Of a stretch of DNA of 30,627 nucleotides, positions 1 through 9,975 are shown in pieces. This stretch comes from Spirogloea muscicola. Lineage: Eukaryota > Streptophyta > Zygnematophyceae > Spirogloeales > Spirogloeaceae. The position numbers were made by a program, and so were the translations under genes. The notes under the pieces are model-generated. The model was not told the origin of the DNA and ran no database searches. It saw nothing but the letters and a program-made list of their open reading frames with translations. The number at the start of each line of letters is the position of its first letter. The stretch's first letter is position 1. The DNA lies in contig WELB01000003.1 of the NCBI GenBank assembly GCA_009602725.1, forward strand, positions 886,702 to 917,328, written 5' to 3'.

Positions 1-235
1 GAGGATAGGGGCTGGACAAGCCAGCCCAAAAAAGAATGAACAAAGAACGAGAAGAGGGCCAGAGGAAGCCAGAGGAAGCGCTAAGAAACCAAAGCACACA
101 AAGAAAGAAAGCAGCTACAAATTACTCAGTAACCCCTGCTAAGCAGCCGCAAATCAGAGAGGCTAGGGTCCTGGAAGTGGGTCCCCTGGACAGAGCCAGA
201 GGCAGCAGCGAGGGCTCTCCCGGCACGAAAGAATG
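1..235 (-). mobile_element. F1 non-LTR retrotransposon tail (5'-truncated)
   Basis: Read on the minus strand, about 230 to 126 encodes the C-terminal motif AGRALAAASGS...SLSDLRLLSRGY and a TGA stop at 128-126. A short 3' UTR follows, ending in the hairpin GGGCTGG...CCAGCCC (9-27). The fragment is an inverted near-copy of 24480-24720. Coding capacity on the plus strand here is only the antisense shadow of this tail. The window edge cuts the 3' end. Confidence 0.75.
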
Positions 236-640
236 GACAATGTCCAAAGCCGAAGAATGAGAAGCCGCTATGGGCGAGCCTTCTTCTCCTGGAAGCGTCT
301 TTCTTCTTCAATTTCTTCATTGATCACCATTGCTCCATGCACTTGTTTCCGACAGGACGACAGTTTTCCGCCCTCTATTCATTCTTATCTTCCCTTGCTT
401 ACCGAAGATTTATTGAGCGCCCACACGCAGGAGTCGTGATTTTTTCGTACTTTTTGCACTTCTGGCCCTTTCAGACCTTGTACAATAATTTTGGGCTGGC
501 CTCTTACAGCCATTGCCTTACATTGCAAGCCCTGTATCTCTTTGTTCTACAAAACGCTCAAATACATTTTCCACGCAGATTTGTATACTTCGATTGGAAT
601 TTAGGTAACATCTCATGTTCTTTCATTTTCTGTGGCTTCC
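236..640. other. Unassigned DNA with one F1 tail scrap
   Basis: A plus-strand ATGGGCGAGCCTTCTTCTCC stretch near 268-290 looks like the extreme 3' end of an F1 element. From about 300 to 640 I see AT-richer sequence with no recognisable gene. Confidence 0.4.
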
Positions 641-1145
641 AAGAAGGTCATTCAGAACTCCGGGGCTTGCACGCTTCGACGCGCTTGACTGATGGCCGGC
701 CTGCTGAGACCCGCCGTCCCTCCACCCGTCTCGGCGAGGCCGCGGAACTACTGTTGCCCAGTGGGAGTCGCAGAGTAGCCTTTCCGTGGCAGCCACTTGC
801 GCTGTCGAGATTGGTCCTCTTTGAGTCCTCTTCGGTTGTTGGCCTTTCGGACTCTGTCAATTCTGGTCGGACTGTTTTTTACACTGCCTCGCTCCTTTGG
901 GAGAACTCACTTCTCTTCGAGTCGGGGCTCTCCTCAGTGACCTCCTGCACGTTCCTCTGCTTTTGACCTCCACAGCTACCGTCCTCGTAGGAGAAATGCT
1001 TTTATCGTCCTCTCAGCCGAAGAGGTGAAATTGCCTCGATTACAGTTTGTACCTGCTTAGCATAGCCTGACGAAGGCATTCACCTGCGCCAATGCTCTCG
1101 TCGTCCTGCCTCGAAGGCTTTCTTGACATCTTTTCTGCCGCTTCC
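640..1145 (+). repeat. Dispersed duplicated block B' (less interrupted copy)
   Basis: The block aligns in the same order with 21955-22730. Shared landmarks are GGCCTGCTGAG (694), GAGTCGCAGAGTAGCC (766), GACCTCCTGC.CGTTCCTCTGCT (940), GTCGTCCTCTCA (1005) and AGCCTGACGAAGGC (1066). The other copy carries an extra hairpin insertion that is absent here near 1050-1062, so this copy serves as the empty site. An F1-like tail (TTTGGGAGAACTCACTTCT, 897-915) is embedded. No intact reading frame or family is recognised. Confidence 0.7.
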
Positions 1146-1545
1146 TATCTCGTTAGGCTCGCTCTGTGTTCTTGCAACCGGGGATGTGGTGGCCGCCGGC
1201 AGGCTGCTAACCAATCTGGAATTCCTGCTCACCTGCTCCAGCGAGGCGAAGGGCCAGTCCTGCACAAGGAGGTCTTGATAAGAGAGCCCTGCCGTCTCTC
1301 TATTAAAGTAGACCACAGCACATGTAAAGGTGACGCAAACGTAAGGTCACGCTTTGACGGCAAACTGCCTTCAAACCAGGCAGGTGGCCAGTATCTGGAG
1401 GCCGTTGACTGGCCAGACAGGTGACTAGCGGTGTTTGTTGGAAGCGCTTTCCGACTGGGGCGGTAAGTAAAATAGAGTGGCCAGCTTAAAGTGGTCGACC
1501 AAGTCTGTAGGGGGGCGGAATGTGCGTGGCAAGCACTCCCAGTAG
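1146..1545. other. Unassigned single-copy stretch
   Basis: Minus-strand open frames exist (1080-1316 and 1229-1678) but show no domain, codon pattern or splice structure I can recognise. I see no repeat of this stretch elsewhere in the window. Confidence 0.3.
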
Positions 1546-1547
1546 TC

Positions 1548-2225
1548 GGCTGCCGAGGGAGAGTGGCTCCCTCAGCTGGGCAAGGCCGCAGTAGATTTTT
1601 GCCGATGACACGGTTGACAGGCATTCTTATTAAGCCCCAACACTGGCTCCAGATGCGCCGTTGCTGTTGTTGCTGCACAATATAGCCATCCCCATGAACT
1701 ACCGCAGGTACTGCTTTCTAGGTTACAAAATGGTGGTGGAGAGAGCATGCCCAAAAGCATGGACAAAGTTGCGCAAAACAGCACAAATGACACTAAGCAA
1801 TATATGTCAAGTGTCGCGTGATCATCACGAAGCATGCTGCTCGCGAAGCCCTAACACCGTAATGCGCGGCTAGGAGTAAGTACCAACCACGTGAGTGTGC
1901 AGAAATGTCAGAAAGGCTAAAAGTGGCCCACCGTATACGACAACAATGAGTCCCAAGGTGTTGGAGGCTATAGAGGTGCTCTTCTCAAGGTCTCAGCTCC
2001 CATGCGGCGGGCCTGCTGGCCCTTCGTCTGCGTGCTTTTCTGGCAGGCAGTGCACCTCGAAGGTCATCCCCCTTGTTAGAGGCTCTAGAACTCAACAGAT
2101 TCTACTGACTAGCTCGCATGTTGAATTCTGATGCTTCCAACAAACGAAGTACGATCGGAGAGCAGCTGCGCACGTCGTCTGCCTTCTGAAAGGCTGACAG
2201 ACTCAGCTCCCAAGTCAACGTGCTG
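1548..2225 (+). repeat. Segmental repeat A (uninterrupted copy)
   Basis: Near-identical landmarks recur at 18770-20158. These include a GAGGGAG-AGTGG-CTCCCTC hairpin (about 1557-1575), CCAGATGCGCCGTTGCTG (about 1650), GCATGCCCAAAAGCATGGAC, GTGAGTGTGCAGAAATGTC and TCTCAGCTCCCATGCGGCGG. Here TTCTAGGTTAC runs straight into AAAATGGTGGTGGA, whereas the other copy carries a 546-bp insertion at that point. Content is unknown and no coding frame is shared by both copies. Confidence 0.8.
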
Positions 2226-2249
2226 GACGTCACTGGGAGCTGCACTACT

Positions 2250-3530
2250 CTCCATGCCTCCGTAGAAGGACTCAGTCCTTCCCTCGGCCAGTCGAATCTC
2301 TCTCTGAGAGTGGTATCTCACTCTGCAGCAGTCTGAGCAGTCTGAGATCAGCGTGTACGAACACAGCCGCTGCTGCAAGCTCTTCTAGGGCTTCCTAATT
2401 TGGTCATTGTAAGACGAAGCATGGCCGTTAGATGCCAAGTGCACGCAGGAATCTCCCTGGTATCTTCTTGACCATCTTCAGTGCATCTTGTCAAACACTC
2501 AGACTCTCACTCATATCTTGCTCTCTGGCATGGGCCCTAATGCGTTGCTTAAGGTCATACAATCTGATGATATGCATACCAGTGTAGGTGCGCTCAGATC
2601 TCCTTCATGAGGGATTTGTGGCAAAAGGAAGTCCAGCTGCTCCCCCTAAACATATGACCCACTACCAGGTTCCCGCCTCCTCCTACTCTGACTTGATGTA
2701 CCAGGCACGGTCCCACGGTCTGAGAGCCAGTATATACTGTCTTCAATGTGGCCACCTGAAGCGATTGAGGCGCTCCCGATACTCGTCTGGGGCTTCCTTG
2801 GCGCTTAATCTCAACTTGCTGCCATTGAAACGTCTCTGAGCCCTGCCGTTACAGTTCTTTCCAGCATTTTGTCATTTTGGATACTCATGTGTAAGCTGCG
2901 ACTTTCATAAAAAGTCGTTTCACCATCCCATCCTCATGACAGTCAAGGCTCATCATTCCTCAGCTCACTGGATTGTGTTAATGTCCGTATGCTAGGCTTC
3001 TACTTCATGCGTAAGCCACTCTGTGTGACGTAGTCTGAGTTGATGCTGACGAGTAGGCCCTCACTTGAGCAGTGTGATAGTGGGGGCTATTCCACGCTCT
3101 GCTAGCAATGAGAATGATTGAGCCGTCAAGACATCCACTTGGAAGCAAATGATGCGCAGATGATGTAGCCTGCAAGTCATTCTGCAGTGATTGCACTGAC
3201 TTGAGCGGCAATACATAGCAGAGAGGGAGAGGAATTGGGCTGATGCTGCTGCCCAGTTGTGGAATGCTTCAAGGTGATTGTGTAGCCTCTTGTCCATGTA
3301 ACTTTGTTTATGTGTACTTCTCAGTAGTCACTTCAAATTAAAGGGGATAGGAGAAGCTCACTTGCAATGACTAGTTTCAAATAGAACTCAAGTTGGACAT
3401 ACAAGCCTTGTGGCATTGGCCAAGTGAAGTGATCAGAACCCGGCTGCCCTGATGACATACGTTGACAACCTGCTTGTCGCATCTTGTCACGTAATGCGTT
3501 GTCAAGAGAGACGCGTCATCAGTGCGTGAG
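2250..3530. other. Unassigned, apparently single-copy region
   Basis: Balanced-composition DNA with short open frames on both strands (for example 2588-2839 plus and 3061-3297 minus). None has a recognisable domain. A peptide PASSYSDLM near 2670-2695 resembles the F1 C-terminal motif, but its context does not continue the similarity. Confidence 0.3.
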
Positions 3531-3589
3531 TGAGGCTGCAAACTGGGAGGGGCGTGGGGAGCTTGGGGTTGAAAGGGGTGGGTGAGAGA

Positions 3590-3590
3590 G

Positions 3591-3655
<65 letters not shown>

Positions 3656-3656
3656 N

Positions 3657-3735
<79 letters not shown>

Positions 3736-3756
3736 AGGGAGGGAGGGAGGGAGGGT
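3590..3756. repeat. (GA)n - N - poly(A) - (GGGA)n microsatellite
   Basis: A GA dinucleotide tract runs to 3655. It is followed by one ambiguous base at 3656, 76 consecutive A (3657-3732), then GGGA units to about 3756. The N exactly at the switch suggests an uncertain base call or assembly patch. Confidence 0.9.
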
Positions 3757-4019
3757 GGGGTTACGCGGGGGGACGGAGAACGCCGCCCCGCCAGTTGCGG
3801 CGTTTCACATGGATAGATTGAGAAGCGTGTATTCAGTGATAGAGCCTGATAGAGAGCCTAGTAGACGGCCAGAGAGGCCAAGCTCAAAGACATTGATTAG
3901 CCGCGCCTGCCGTGGCGTGGCGGCGGCGGCTGCGACGGCGGCGGCGGCAGCGGCGGCGGGCGACTGGGAAGCCACCGGACTCGGCGGGCGCGCAGGTGAT
4001 GAGAAGAGCAAAGAGAAAG
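3757..4019. other. GC-rich stretch with (GCG)n-type triplet run
   Basis: The stretch contains GGCGGCGGCTGCGACGGCGG-type triplets at about 3916-3960. It lies between the microsatellite and an F1 tail. No gene is recognised. Confidence 0.4.
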
Positions 4020-4075
4020 GGCTCGCCCATTGAGGATATGGGCTGGAACAGCCAGCCCAGAAAAGAAGAAAAGGC
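4020..4075 (-). mobile_element. F1 3' hairpin, minus orientation
   Basis: The hairpin GGGCTGGAACAGCCAGCCC is at 4040-4058. In minus sense it is followed by CATATCCTCAATGGGCGAGC, the canonical F1 3' end. No coding remnant is attached, so this is an extreme 5' truncation. Confidence 0.7.
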
Positions 4076-4190
4076 CCCTCTGTAGCTGCTAAACGCTTGT
4101 CGGCCCCTCCGAACCCTTGTCAATTCTTTTTGGGCTGGCTCATCACAGCCCTTGCCCCCATTTGGAGTGCCACTTCTTCCGTCAAAAAAG
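4074..4190 (+). mobile_element. F1 3' UTR and hairpin
   Basis: The stretch AGGCCCCTCTGTAGCTGCT to GTGCCACTTCTTCC is nearly identical to 14521-14625. The hairpin is at 4132-4151 (GGGCTGGCTCATCACAGCCC). It lies back-to-back with the minus-strand F1 end just upstream, forming a tail-to-tail junction. Confidence 0.75.
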
Positions 4191-4490
4191 GAATTAACAA
4201 AGTACCAGAGCAAAAGGGCTGCCTGCCCTCCAGTGTTTTATGACCCCGGCCCGACCCGCAGGAAATCGCGGGGCTGGTCGGCCAGCCCGGGCAGATAAGC
4301 CGCTGACCTGTCAACCAGTGTGTGGGGCCCATGCCATCCACCCACTCCTCGGTCAAAAGCACTAGACCTCGTCTACTGCTGTCCGCGATGAGCATTCCAA
4401 GGCGCTACCGCGCAGCTCCACACAAAACAGCTAGACCTAGACCATATGCAGCCAGCAGTCAAGAGTTTACGAAGTACACTCTTTCCAACA
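4191..4490. other. Unassigned; one isolated GGGCTGG hairpin
   Basis: GGGCTGGTCGGCCAGCCC at 4271-4288 folds like the F1 hairpin, but its flanks do not match the F1 UTR. Nothing else is recognised. Confidence 0.35.
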
Positions 4491-4685
4491 AAAGAAAGTG
4501 CTTTCCCATACAAGGTAGGGGCTGGGAAAGGCCAGCCCGAACAAACAATAGGCAAGGTCCAAAGAGACGGACGGCGTCGAAAACCACACAGCTAGATACG
4601 AGACGACTGCAGAGAAAAGCTGAGTACCCACTAGTGAGCAGCAGCAAGTCGGAGTAACCCGCAGCTGGGTAAAGTGGCACCCCGC
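4490..4685 (-). mobile_element. F1 tail with coding stub, minus
   Basis: In minus sense, about 4680-4620 encodes a degenerate C-terminal motif (AAGYSDLLLLTSGY) without the usual stop. A UTR follows containing AGCTGTGTGGTTTTCGACGC, then the hairpin at about 4519-4538, then TATGGGAAAGCACTTTCTTT. The UTR resembles that of the F1 tail at 22980-23080. Confidence 0.6.
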
Positions 4686-5024
4686 CTCTTTCCCGAAGCA
4701 AGCACAAGGACGATTGCAAGCCATCAACTGCTTGGCAAGGCCATCTCGGCCGCAAGGACATTCTCACATTGTGCAAAACCTTGTTGTAGCAATATTTTTC
4801 AAGTAGGAAAGCGAGGAGACCTATTATGACTTAAATATATCGACTGCGCTGGTAGGAGGTGATCACAGCGAGGGTAGTCGAAGTAGTGCTGTAATTCTTC
4901 TGCTCTGCACTACCTACTGCGTGGCCAGCAATGTGGGTCGCGCTGGCACGAAAGAGGAATTAGTGGGAGTAGCAGCTTGGGCCTAGGGCGGGCACGTCCC
5001 GCCGCACTGTCGATGCCATCCGGG

Positions 5025-5100
5025 GCCCGCGGGATCTCGGGCCGTCGAGCCCGCGGGATCTCGGGCCGGCAGGTTGCGCGGCCCGCGGTATCTCGGGCCG
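5025..5100. repeat. GC-rich tandem repeat, three units
   Basis: GCCCGCGGGATCTCGGGCCG occurs at 5025-5044 and 5049-5068. A third unit with one change is at 5081-5100. Each unit holds the CCGCGG palindrome. They sit in an otherwise unassigned GC-rich stretch (4960-5210). Confidence 0.85.
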
Positions 5101-5392
5101 GCAGCGGGCGCGGGGGCCATGGCTGCCGGCTGCCCACCGACTGCCCCAGCCCAGCGTGGTGCCAACACCTGGGTCGCCCCCTCAGGGGGGATCGAAAGGA
5201 AGTGGCTCTCCTGAAAAGCCAGCCCAGAAGCAATTGACGATCACGGAAGACTTCGCAGACTCGACCTGCGGGCTGCGGTTAATGGGTGCCGCAAGAGGTC
5301 TGTGTCTCTCACCCGTGGACGCTTGGCTGATAGGTTGATAGAAGCATCACTCACAACATGTCAAACACGTCAAAGCCTTTCCGAGTGCTTGC

Positions 5393-5437
5393 TTGAATTG
5401 GCCATGCTTTCAATTCATGCGCGCCGCGCGCCTTCCC
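5393..5437 (+). mobile_element. F2 3' hairpin end
   Basis: TTGAATTGGCCATGCTTTCAATTCA forms the F2 stem (TGAATTG pairing with CAATTCA). It is followed by TGCGCGCCGCGCGCCTT and a pyrimidine tail. It lies immediately upstream of the F3 copy at 5520, so the F3 copy appears joined to the F2 tail. Confidence 0.65.
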
Positions 5438-5519
5438 TCTTCCTCTTCCTCCACTTGTTCTTACGTCCTCCCTCTCCCTGGCTTGTCTTGCTTTCTCTAC
5501 CCTTCCCTCTCCAGCCTTT

Positions 5520-6639
5520 TCTCGGTTGCTGGCAACCAGGTTGCCTCCCTTCTCCCCTTGCGCTTCCCTTGTCTGGCTGGCCCTGCAGCCGAGGCGGAGA
5601 AAGGCTCCTTGGCATACCAAGTGCAATTGAGGAGCATCCGCGAGTCAGCAATCTGCTCCTTCCCCTCCCTGCAACCCCTCTTCACTCCCTTCTCAGCGCT
5701 TGCCCAAGCATCAGACAAAGGGGCACAGGCGAGACTCGTTGCTGCAATTGAGTATGAGCGCCAAGACATTGAGGAGGATGCCAGATATCATGACCGATCC
5801 AAGGAGTCTGGCACGTCTCACATCGCTCGCAATACCTGGGGCCACTGATAGGCTCACAACGCACGCCATCAACAACGCACTCAATATCAGCCCCGAGGCA
5901 TATCGGACTCTTCTCCAGCTTTTCCTAGGCCTGCCCCTGACCTGCCTGATTGGAGTAACTCAGTGTGAGTGCGGCTTCCGTGTGGAGGGCGGAGACCTTG
6001 CCACCCACATGCTGCGGTGTCCCACAGGCCCTGAGGTGGTTGGCGTCCATAACCTCCTACGGGACGCCCTAGCGGACCTGATGCGCAATGCCGGCTACCG
6101 CGCCATTGTGGAAGTGTGTAATATAATGCCCATCACCACGGATTCCCAGGGACGCCATCACCGTCGCGCCCTGGATTGTGGGTGTACAACCTGGCGGAGG
6201 CCCACGAGCCTTGGTTGATGTGGTGGTGACGGAGGCGGACAAGAGTTCCGCATCGACGCACATAGCTGGCCACGCAGTGGGAGGTACTGAGCAGAGAAAG
6301 CTCTTACACTACTCTGACTACCCCCGCAGCGGTCACCTCCTACCGGCGACAATTGACACTTTCGGCTGCATGGGTCCTCGCTTCCATACCTTACTGGAGA
6401 ATCTTGCAAGTTTGGGATATGCTCGACGTGAGAATATGCTTCCAGCTCAGATGGGCATGCCGGCAGCCTACTTGTCATTCTTGCGACGTCGAGTGTCAGC
6501 TTGTCTGCAGCGATACTCAGGCTCATGCGTTGCATCAAAAGCTGGACGAGCCTTAGCTGATAGCTCAAGAGCTTGTCGATTGCCGTCCGGTATTCGGGCA
6601 TCACTTAGCGACCTCTATGTGCTGACTCGTGGTTACTGA
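5520..6639 (+). pseudogene. F3 non-LTR retrotransposon, C-terminal half (copy 1, frameshifted)
   Basis: The three plus-strand frames in turn give one protein: about 5520-5790, then 5780-6178, then 6178-6639. The order matches the copy at 20345-21838. A post-RT region (NQVASLLPLRFPCL..., LRSIRESAI) comes first. It is followed by a CCHC knuckle at about 5965-6020 (CECG...H..RC). Next comes an RLE-type core: RRALD at about 6160-6175, VDVVVTEAD at about 6217-6243 and KLLHYSDYP at about 6300-6325. The end is SLSDLYVLTRGY with TGA at 6637-6639. At least two frameshifts make it non-functional. The RT domain proper is missing (5' truncation). The RLE assignment is inferred from the D...D...K spacing and the zinc knuckle; the retrotransposon origin is secure from recurrence. 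Confidence 0.8.
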
Positions 6640-6811
6640 GCGGGTCAGCTTAGCAGCAGGACACGTACATTTGTCAATGTGCTTGCCCTTGTACTTGACC
6701 ATACAGGCCCTCCATTTCTTCATACACACTCCATTCCTCTCCCTCTCCCTCCTTGCGCCCCCCCCAACCCCACCACCCCCGGCCGCCACTCTCTCTTCAC
6801 GCACTTACATC
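6640..6811 (+). mobile_element. F3 3' UTR
   Basis: GCGGGTCA...TGTGCTTGCC.TTGTACTTG.CCAT matches the stretch after the other F3 copy (21838-21905). It then grades into pyrimidine-rich sequence and the CT microsatellite. Confidence 0.6.
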
Positions 6812-6812
6812 N

Positions 6813-6847
<35 letters not shown>

Positions 6848-6861
6848 ACGCACTTACATCC
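6812..6861. repeat. (CT)n with N, flanked by a direct repeat
   Basis: TCTCTTCACGCACTTACATC occurs on both sides of the CT tract (about 6792-6811 and 6842-6861). An N lies at 6812. This may be a real short duplication or an assembly overlap left unresolved. Confidence 0.75.
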
Positions 6862-6959
6862 TCTTTCTCCCCCTGGCTTGTCTTGCTTGCCCTCCCTTTT
6901 CCCTTTTCTTTCTCGTACAATTCTATCCTATCTCTCGACCTGGGCTTGCCTTGCTTTCT

Positions 6960-8270
6960 CAGCCCTTCCCTCTCTCTCTGTCTCTCACTATCTCCCTCTC
7001 TCTGTGTCTCGCTATCTCTCTAACTCTCTGTCTCTCTGTCTCACTATCTCTCTATCTCACTATCTCTCTGTCTCTCTGTTTTTCTCTATCTCTCTGTCTC
7101 TCTGTCTCTCTGTCTCTCTGTCTCTCCGTCTCTCTGTCTCTCCGTCTCTCTGTCTCTCTGTCTCTCCGTCTCTGTCTCTCTCTGTCTCTCTGTCTCTCTG
7201 TCCCACTGTCTCTCTCTGTCTCACTGTCTCTCTGTCCCACTGTCTCACTGTCTCTCTGCCTCACTGCCTCACTGTCTCACTGTCTCTCTGCCTCACTGCC
7301 TCACTGTCTCTCTGTCTCTCTGTCTCACTGTCTCACCGTCTCACTGTCTCTCTGCCTCACTGTCTCTCTGTCTCTCTGTCTCACTATCTCTCTGTCTCAC
7401 TATCTCTCTGTCTCTCTGTTTTTCTCTATCTCTCTGTCTCTCTGTCTCTCTGTCTCTCTGTCTCTCCGTCTTTCTGTCTTTCTGTCTCTCTGTCTCTCTG
7501 TCTCTGTCTCTCTGTCTCTCTGTCTCTCTGTCTCTCTGTCTCTGTCTTTCTGTCTCTCTGTCTCTCTGTCTCACTGCCTCACTGTCTTTCTGTCTCACCG
7601 TCTCACTGTCTCTCTGTCTCTCTGTCTCACTGTCTCACCGTCTCACTGTCTCTCTGTCTCACCGTCTCTCTGTCTCACTGTCTCTCTGTCTCACTGTCTC
7701 ACTGTCTCTCTGTCTCTCTGTTTTACTGCCTCTCTGCCTCCCTGTCTCTCTGTCTCACTGTCTCTCTGTCTCTCTGTCTCACTGTCTCACTTTCTCACTG
7801 TCTCTCCGTCTCTCTGTCTCTCTGTCTCTTTGTCTCTCCGTCTCTCTGTCTCTCTGTCTCTGTCTCTCTGTCTCTCTGTCCCTTTGTCTCTCTGTCCCAC
7901 TGTCTCACTGTCTCACTGTCTCACTGTCTTTCTGCCTCACTGTCTCACTGTCTCACTGTCTCACTGTCTCTCTGTCTCTCTGTCTCTCTGTCTCACTGTC
8001 TCTCTGTCTCACTGCCTCATTGTCTTTCTGTCTCCGTCTCTCTGTCTCACTGTCTCTCCGTCTCTCTGTCTCACCGTCTCACTGTCTCTCTGCCTCACTG
8101 TCTCTCTGTCTCACTGTCTCACTGTCTCTCTGTCTCACTGTTTTACTGCCTCTCTGCCTCCCTGTCTCTCTGTCTCTCTGTCTCTCTGTCTCTCTGTCTC
8201 ACTGTCTCTCTGTCTCACTGTCTCACTGTCTCACTGTCTCTCTGTCTCTCTGTCGCTCTGTCTCTCTCAG
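6960..8270. repeat. 8-bp minisatellite, TCTCTGTC and variants
   Basis: About 1.3 kb is built from octamers TCTCTGTC, TCACTGTC, TCTCCGTC, TCACCGTC, TCACTGCC and TCACTATC. Longer-range order is visible. GTTTTTCTCTATCTC recurs 340 bp apart (about 7078 and 7418). A block around TTTTACTGCCTCTCTGCC recurs 420 bp apart (7721 and 8141). Because 8 is not a multiple of 3 and the units lack stops, very long Ser/Leu-rich frames are open throughout; these are not genes. Confidence 0.95.
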
Positions 8271-8518
8271 ACACACACACACACAGACAGACAGACACAG
8301 ACACAGACAAAGACACAGACACACAGACACAGACACAGACGCACAGACACACAGACACACACACAGACACAGACACAGACACAGACACACAGAGACACAG
8401 AGGCGCAGAGACACAGAGACACAGACAGACACACAGACAGACACACAGAGACACAGAGACACAGACAGACACACAGAGACACAGAGACACAGACACACAC
8501 AGACACACACACACACAC
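8271..8518. repeat. ACAGAC/ACAGAG/CA array
   Basis: The array directly abuts the minisatellite. Its AGACACAGAGACACAG units are roughly the reverse complement of the CTCTGTCT units upstream, so the two arrays could pair imperfectly. Confidence 0.9.
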
Positions 8519-9975
8519 CTGTAATAAACCCAGAACTGCTTTACTTCTGAAGGAGAAATTGTGAAGGAGTCACCTAGGTTGGTTGCTGACCTCGCTGTGT
8601 CCGTGTCCTATTTAACCGTGTCCTATTTAAATCCTCAATGACAATTTCTGCTACCCTAAAATATGATTAGGTCTTGTAGAAAGATTTACTGCAGCTCAAT
8701 ATATGCCTTTGTCTGAGAAACTTCATGAAGCATTGAGTCAAAGCTTCTCAGATGCACTCACCCTGTACCCCCGCCGCTCTCTCCCGACTTGTTACCCTCT
8801 CTCCTTCCAAAAATCCCCCCTCTTCTTCTGGTCCGTACTCCTACCATCCTCCTCCGTTCTTTCGAATTCACTATATTTGAGACACTTTCACTCGCAATGC
8901 CGACGTTTCTTGAGCATTCCTTACCCATAACAGTCTCTTCCTTCGTATATTGAAATCCCTCTCCCTACCCCCTGTGCCTGTAGGCAATGCATCAACCTTA
9001 CCTCCCCCTTTCGCGCAAACTTCTTCCATTTCCTTCGTCTTCTTCTCTCCTGTCGCCCAATGTGTCCCAGGGACAATAGCAAGGAGATATCACCAATTGT
9101 GGTCCTCTTTCCTTGCACGCCTAGACTTCTTTGCTAGACTGGTGCTAGACATTGTGTGCATTTTAAAAATCCCTTGGGCGCCTGGCAATTGCACCTGATG
9201 GAATGATGTGCCTGTGGATGCAGCATCTTGTGAAATTTGCTCACTATGGCTGCTTAGGCAATTACACGAGAATGTTAAAGTACATCATGTAGCGCAGCTT
9301 TCAGAAACAAATATCCGAAGCTGTTGCTGTTGAGCTCTTCCACATACAACCTTGTCATATCCTATCCGTTTGGATGTAGGCTTTTACGCAACGCAGCTCC
9401 CCAACGGCGGTAATGAGAGGGCCCTGATTGCCCAGCCTGACGGCTCCGCATCCCATTTATTGCCCTCGGAATTTCTCTGTATTGCACTCGGCTGACCTCT
9501 TCAGCCGCCCCTGAATATAAGCAGCCGCACTCTCTAACTGCACATTAGTCAAACTTTTAGCCCCGTTCGTTTTAGTCATCAAGCTCTGCAATCTACAAGT
9601 GCATGTCGACCACTACGGCAGCGCAAGTTGACAACTTCATAACACTGATATTCTTCTAGTCTCAATGGTTTTATTCATCAAGCTCCGCAATCTCCAAAAA
9701 ATCGCAAGTCGACCACTTCACAACAGTGACCACAATCAGGGCCGTTACATCCCACGTTATCCCCTTCATTTGTTCCGAAGTCTCCGCCAGAGCACCCACT
9801 ACATCCAGCTGCGTTACATGTGCAGAGGTAGCCACCCATCACTGCGGAACAGTCACATCCATGTTTTGCACAAGCTGGAGGTGGCGGCGGCGACGGCGAC
9901 GGCGTAATACAAGCTGCCAGAACATTGCGAATTTATGAGGTTCTGCTGCGGAGGACCATAGTAGTTGCTGTGCGG
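8515..9975 (-). repeat. Segmental duplicate D1 (3' part of the cysteine-rich gene and its flank)
   Basis: The segment aligns collinearly with 11705-13205. Landmarks are CTTCTGAAGGAG, GTCACCTAG.TTGGT, CATTGAGTCAAAGCTT, TAGCAAGGAGATATCAC, GACTGGTGCTAGACATTGTG, CCCACATACAACCTTGTC and the last exon of the gene. Both copies are preceded by a CT-then-CA microsatellite, which was probably part of the duplicated unit. About 8520-9660 lies beyond the gene's 3' end and shows no other gene. Confidence 0.85.
9670..9675 (-). promoter_or_regulatory. Poly(A) signal AATAAA
   Basis: In minus sense the stop TGA (9680-9678) is followed within 2 nt by AATAAA. The duplicate D2 has GAGTCA in its place, so the signal is lost there. 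Confidence 0.6.

Noticed and set aside
36-260. Similar small proteins at 36-260 (plus) and 24451-24678 (minus)
   Set aside because: Their similarity comes from lying antisense to two copies of the same F1 tail; the sense strand carries the conserved SLSDLRLLSRGY-stop end.
337-966. 209-codon plus-strand frame
   Set aside because: It runs across unrelated AT-rich DNA into block B'; the B copy does not keep the frame.
2640-2700. PASSYSDLM peptide as a further F1 stub
   Set aside because: Only about nine residues match; no LTRGY-stop, UTR or hairpin follows.
3061-3297. Cys/His-containing minus-strand frame as a zinc-finger gene
   Set aside because: Cys spacing fits no known finger; no splice or homology support in the window.
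3530-4033. 167-codon frame through (GA)n and poly(A)
   Set aside because: It is microsatellite translation with an N inside and no conserved part.
6629-8564. Open frames of more than 600 codons rich in Ser/Leu/Cys
   Set aside because: They arise from an 8-bp repeat with no stops in any frame. All three frames are open and the peptide has a strict 8-residue period.
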